Of a stretch of DNA of 64,000 nucleotides, positions 63,895 to 64,000 are shown piece by piece (the stretch's first letter is position 1; each line of letters begins with the position of its first letter). This DNA is from Pseudomonas bubulae (GTDB taxonomy: Bacteria > Pseudomonadota > Gammaproteobacteria > Pseudomonadales > Pseudomonadaceae), in assembly GCF_900618535.1 (NCBI RefSeq), contig NZ_UYJA01000005.1, positions 518,862 to 582,861 on the forward strand, in the 5' to 3' direction. The position numbers were made by a program, and so were the translations under genes. The notes under the pieces were generated by a model, which saw only the letters and a list, made by a program, of their open reading frames with translations, was not told the DNA's origin and searched no databases.

Positions 63895-64000
63895 TGGTCA
63901 AGCCTCACGGGCAATTAGTATTGGTTAGCTCAACGCCTCACAGCGCTTACACACCCAACCTATCAACGTCGTAGTCTTCGACGGCCCTTTAGGGAACTCA
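63895..64000 (-). rRNA. rrl: 23S ribosomal RNA (3' end)
   Basis: On the minus strand this reads TGAGTTCCCTAAAGGGCCGT and ends near TAATTGCCCGTGAGGCTTGA, the known 3' end of Pseudomonas 23S RNA. Only about 106 bases are in the window; the operon continues to the right (plus coordinates), with 16S expected beyond. The exact 3' end is uncertain by a few bases. Confidence 0.93.

Overview
The window reads as chromosomal DNA of a fluorescent Pseudomonas (P. fluorescens/P. putida-like). Gene content and order largely follow a block near the end of the P. aeruginosa PAO1 chromosome (ubiD, acyltransferase, rho, trxA, ppx, ppk; then the FTR1 permease, algP, FKBP, algQ, dsbB, hemY, hemX, hemD, hemC, algR, argH). 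This block is joined to a desA/gabDT region and a 3' rRNA operon end. Base composition is GC-rich throughout. Palindromes built on GTGGGAGCGAGC, typical of Pseudomonas, sit in several intergenic gaps. These synteny statements are from memory, not from a search.

Layout. 1-4.6 kb: ubiD (cut by the window edge), an OafA-type acyltransferase/SGNH protein, rho and trxA, all on the minus strand. 4.7-8.5 kb: a FadR-type GntR regulator divergent from a complete polar amino-acid ABC importer. 8.7-12.5 kb: ppx and ppk converge on a palindrome (polyphosphate breakdown and synthesis). 12.9-18 kb: DedA, fatty acid hydroxylase-superfamily protein, elbB, YaiI, and a one-gene cytochrome c/FTR1 iron permease. 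18.3-21.5 kb: a four-gene envelope operon (COG3014-type lipoprotein, YcfL, LpoB, CsgG/LpoB-like periplasmic protein), the best candidate here for a poorly described system. 21.5-26.9 kb: LysR with an exported isochorismatase-like protein, LysE exporter, short MscS channel, YheS-type ABC-F protein, TIGR02444 protein. 26.9-36.9 kb: algP, FKBP, algQ/rsd, dsbB, the heme cluster hemC-hemD-hemX-hemY, algR and argH. The sensor gene algZ, which lies between algR and argH in P. aeruginosa, is absent.

37-46 kb: GST, small acidic protein, a GGDEF-EAL protein divergent from the fatty acid desaturase desA, an HDOD response regulator ending inside a palindromic repeat, and gabD-gabT. 46.1-50.8 kb: tRNA-Arg(CCG), tRNA-Ser(GCU) and a surface-signalling iron cassette (FecI-like sigma, FecR-like anti-sigma, aerobactin-family TonB receptor) behind a probable Fur box. 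50.9-60.3 kb: YdgA-type DUF945 protein, an unknown membrane protein, a MarR-controlled FUSC/DUF1656/HlyD/NodT efflux operon, a DUF2789 protein and a GT39-type glycosyltransferase. 60.5-64 kb: an orphan GntR regulator, an amino-acid-type chemoreceptor, and the 3' end of an rRNA operon on the minus strand with two tandem 5S genes, each followed by its own terminator.

Most of the window is core metabolism and regulation. The accessory-looking parts are the amino-acid importer, the LpoB/YcfL operon, the LysR-isochorismatase pair, the iron-signalling cassette next to tRNA genes, and the MarR-efflux operon. I saw no CRISPR array, transposase, prophage or toxin-antitoxin module.
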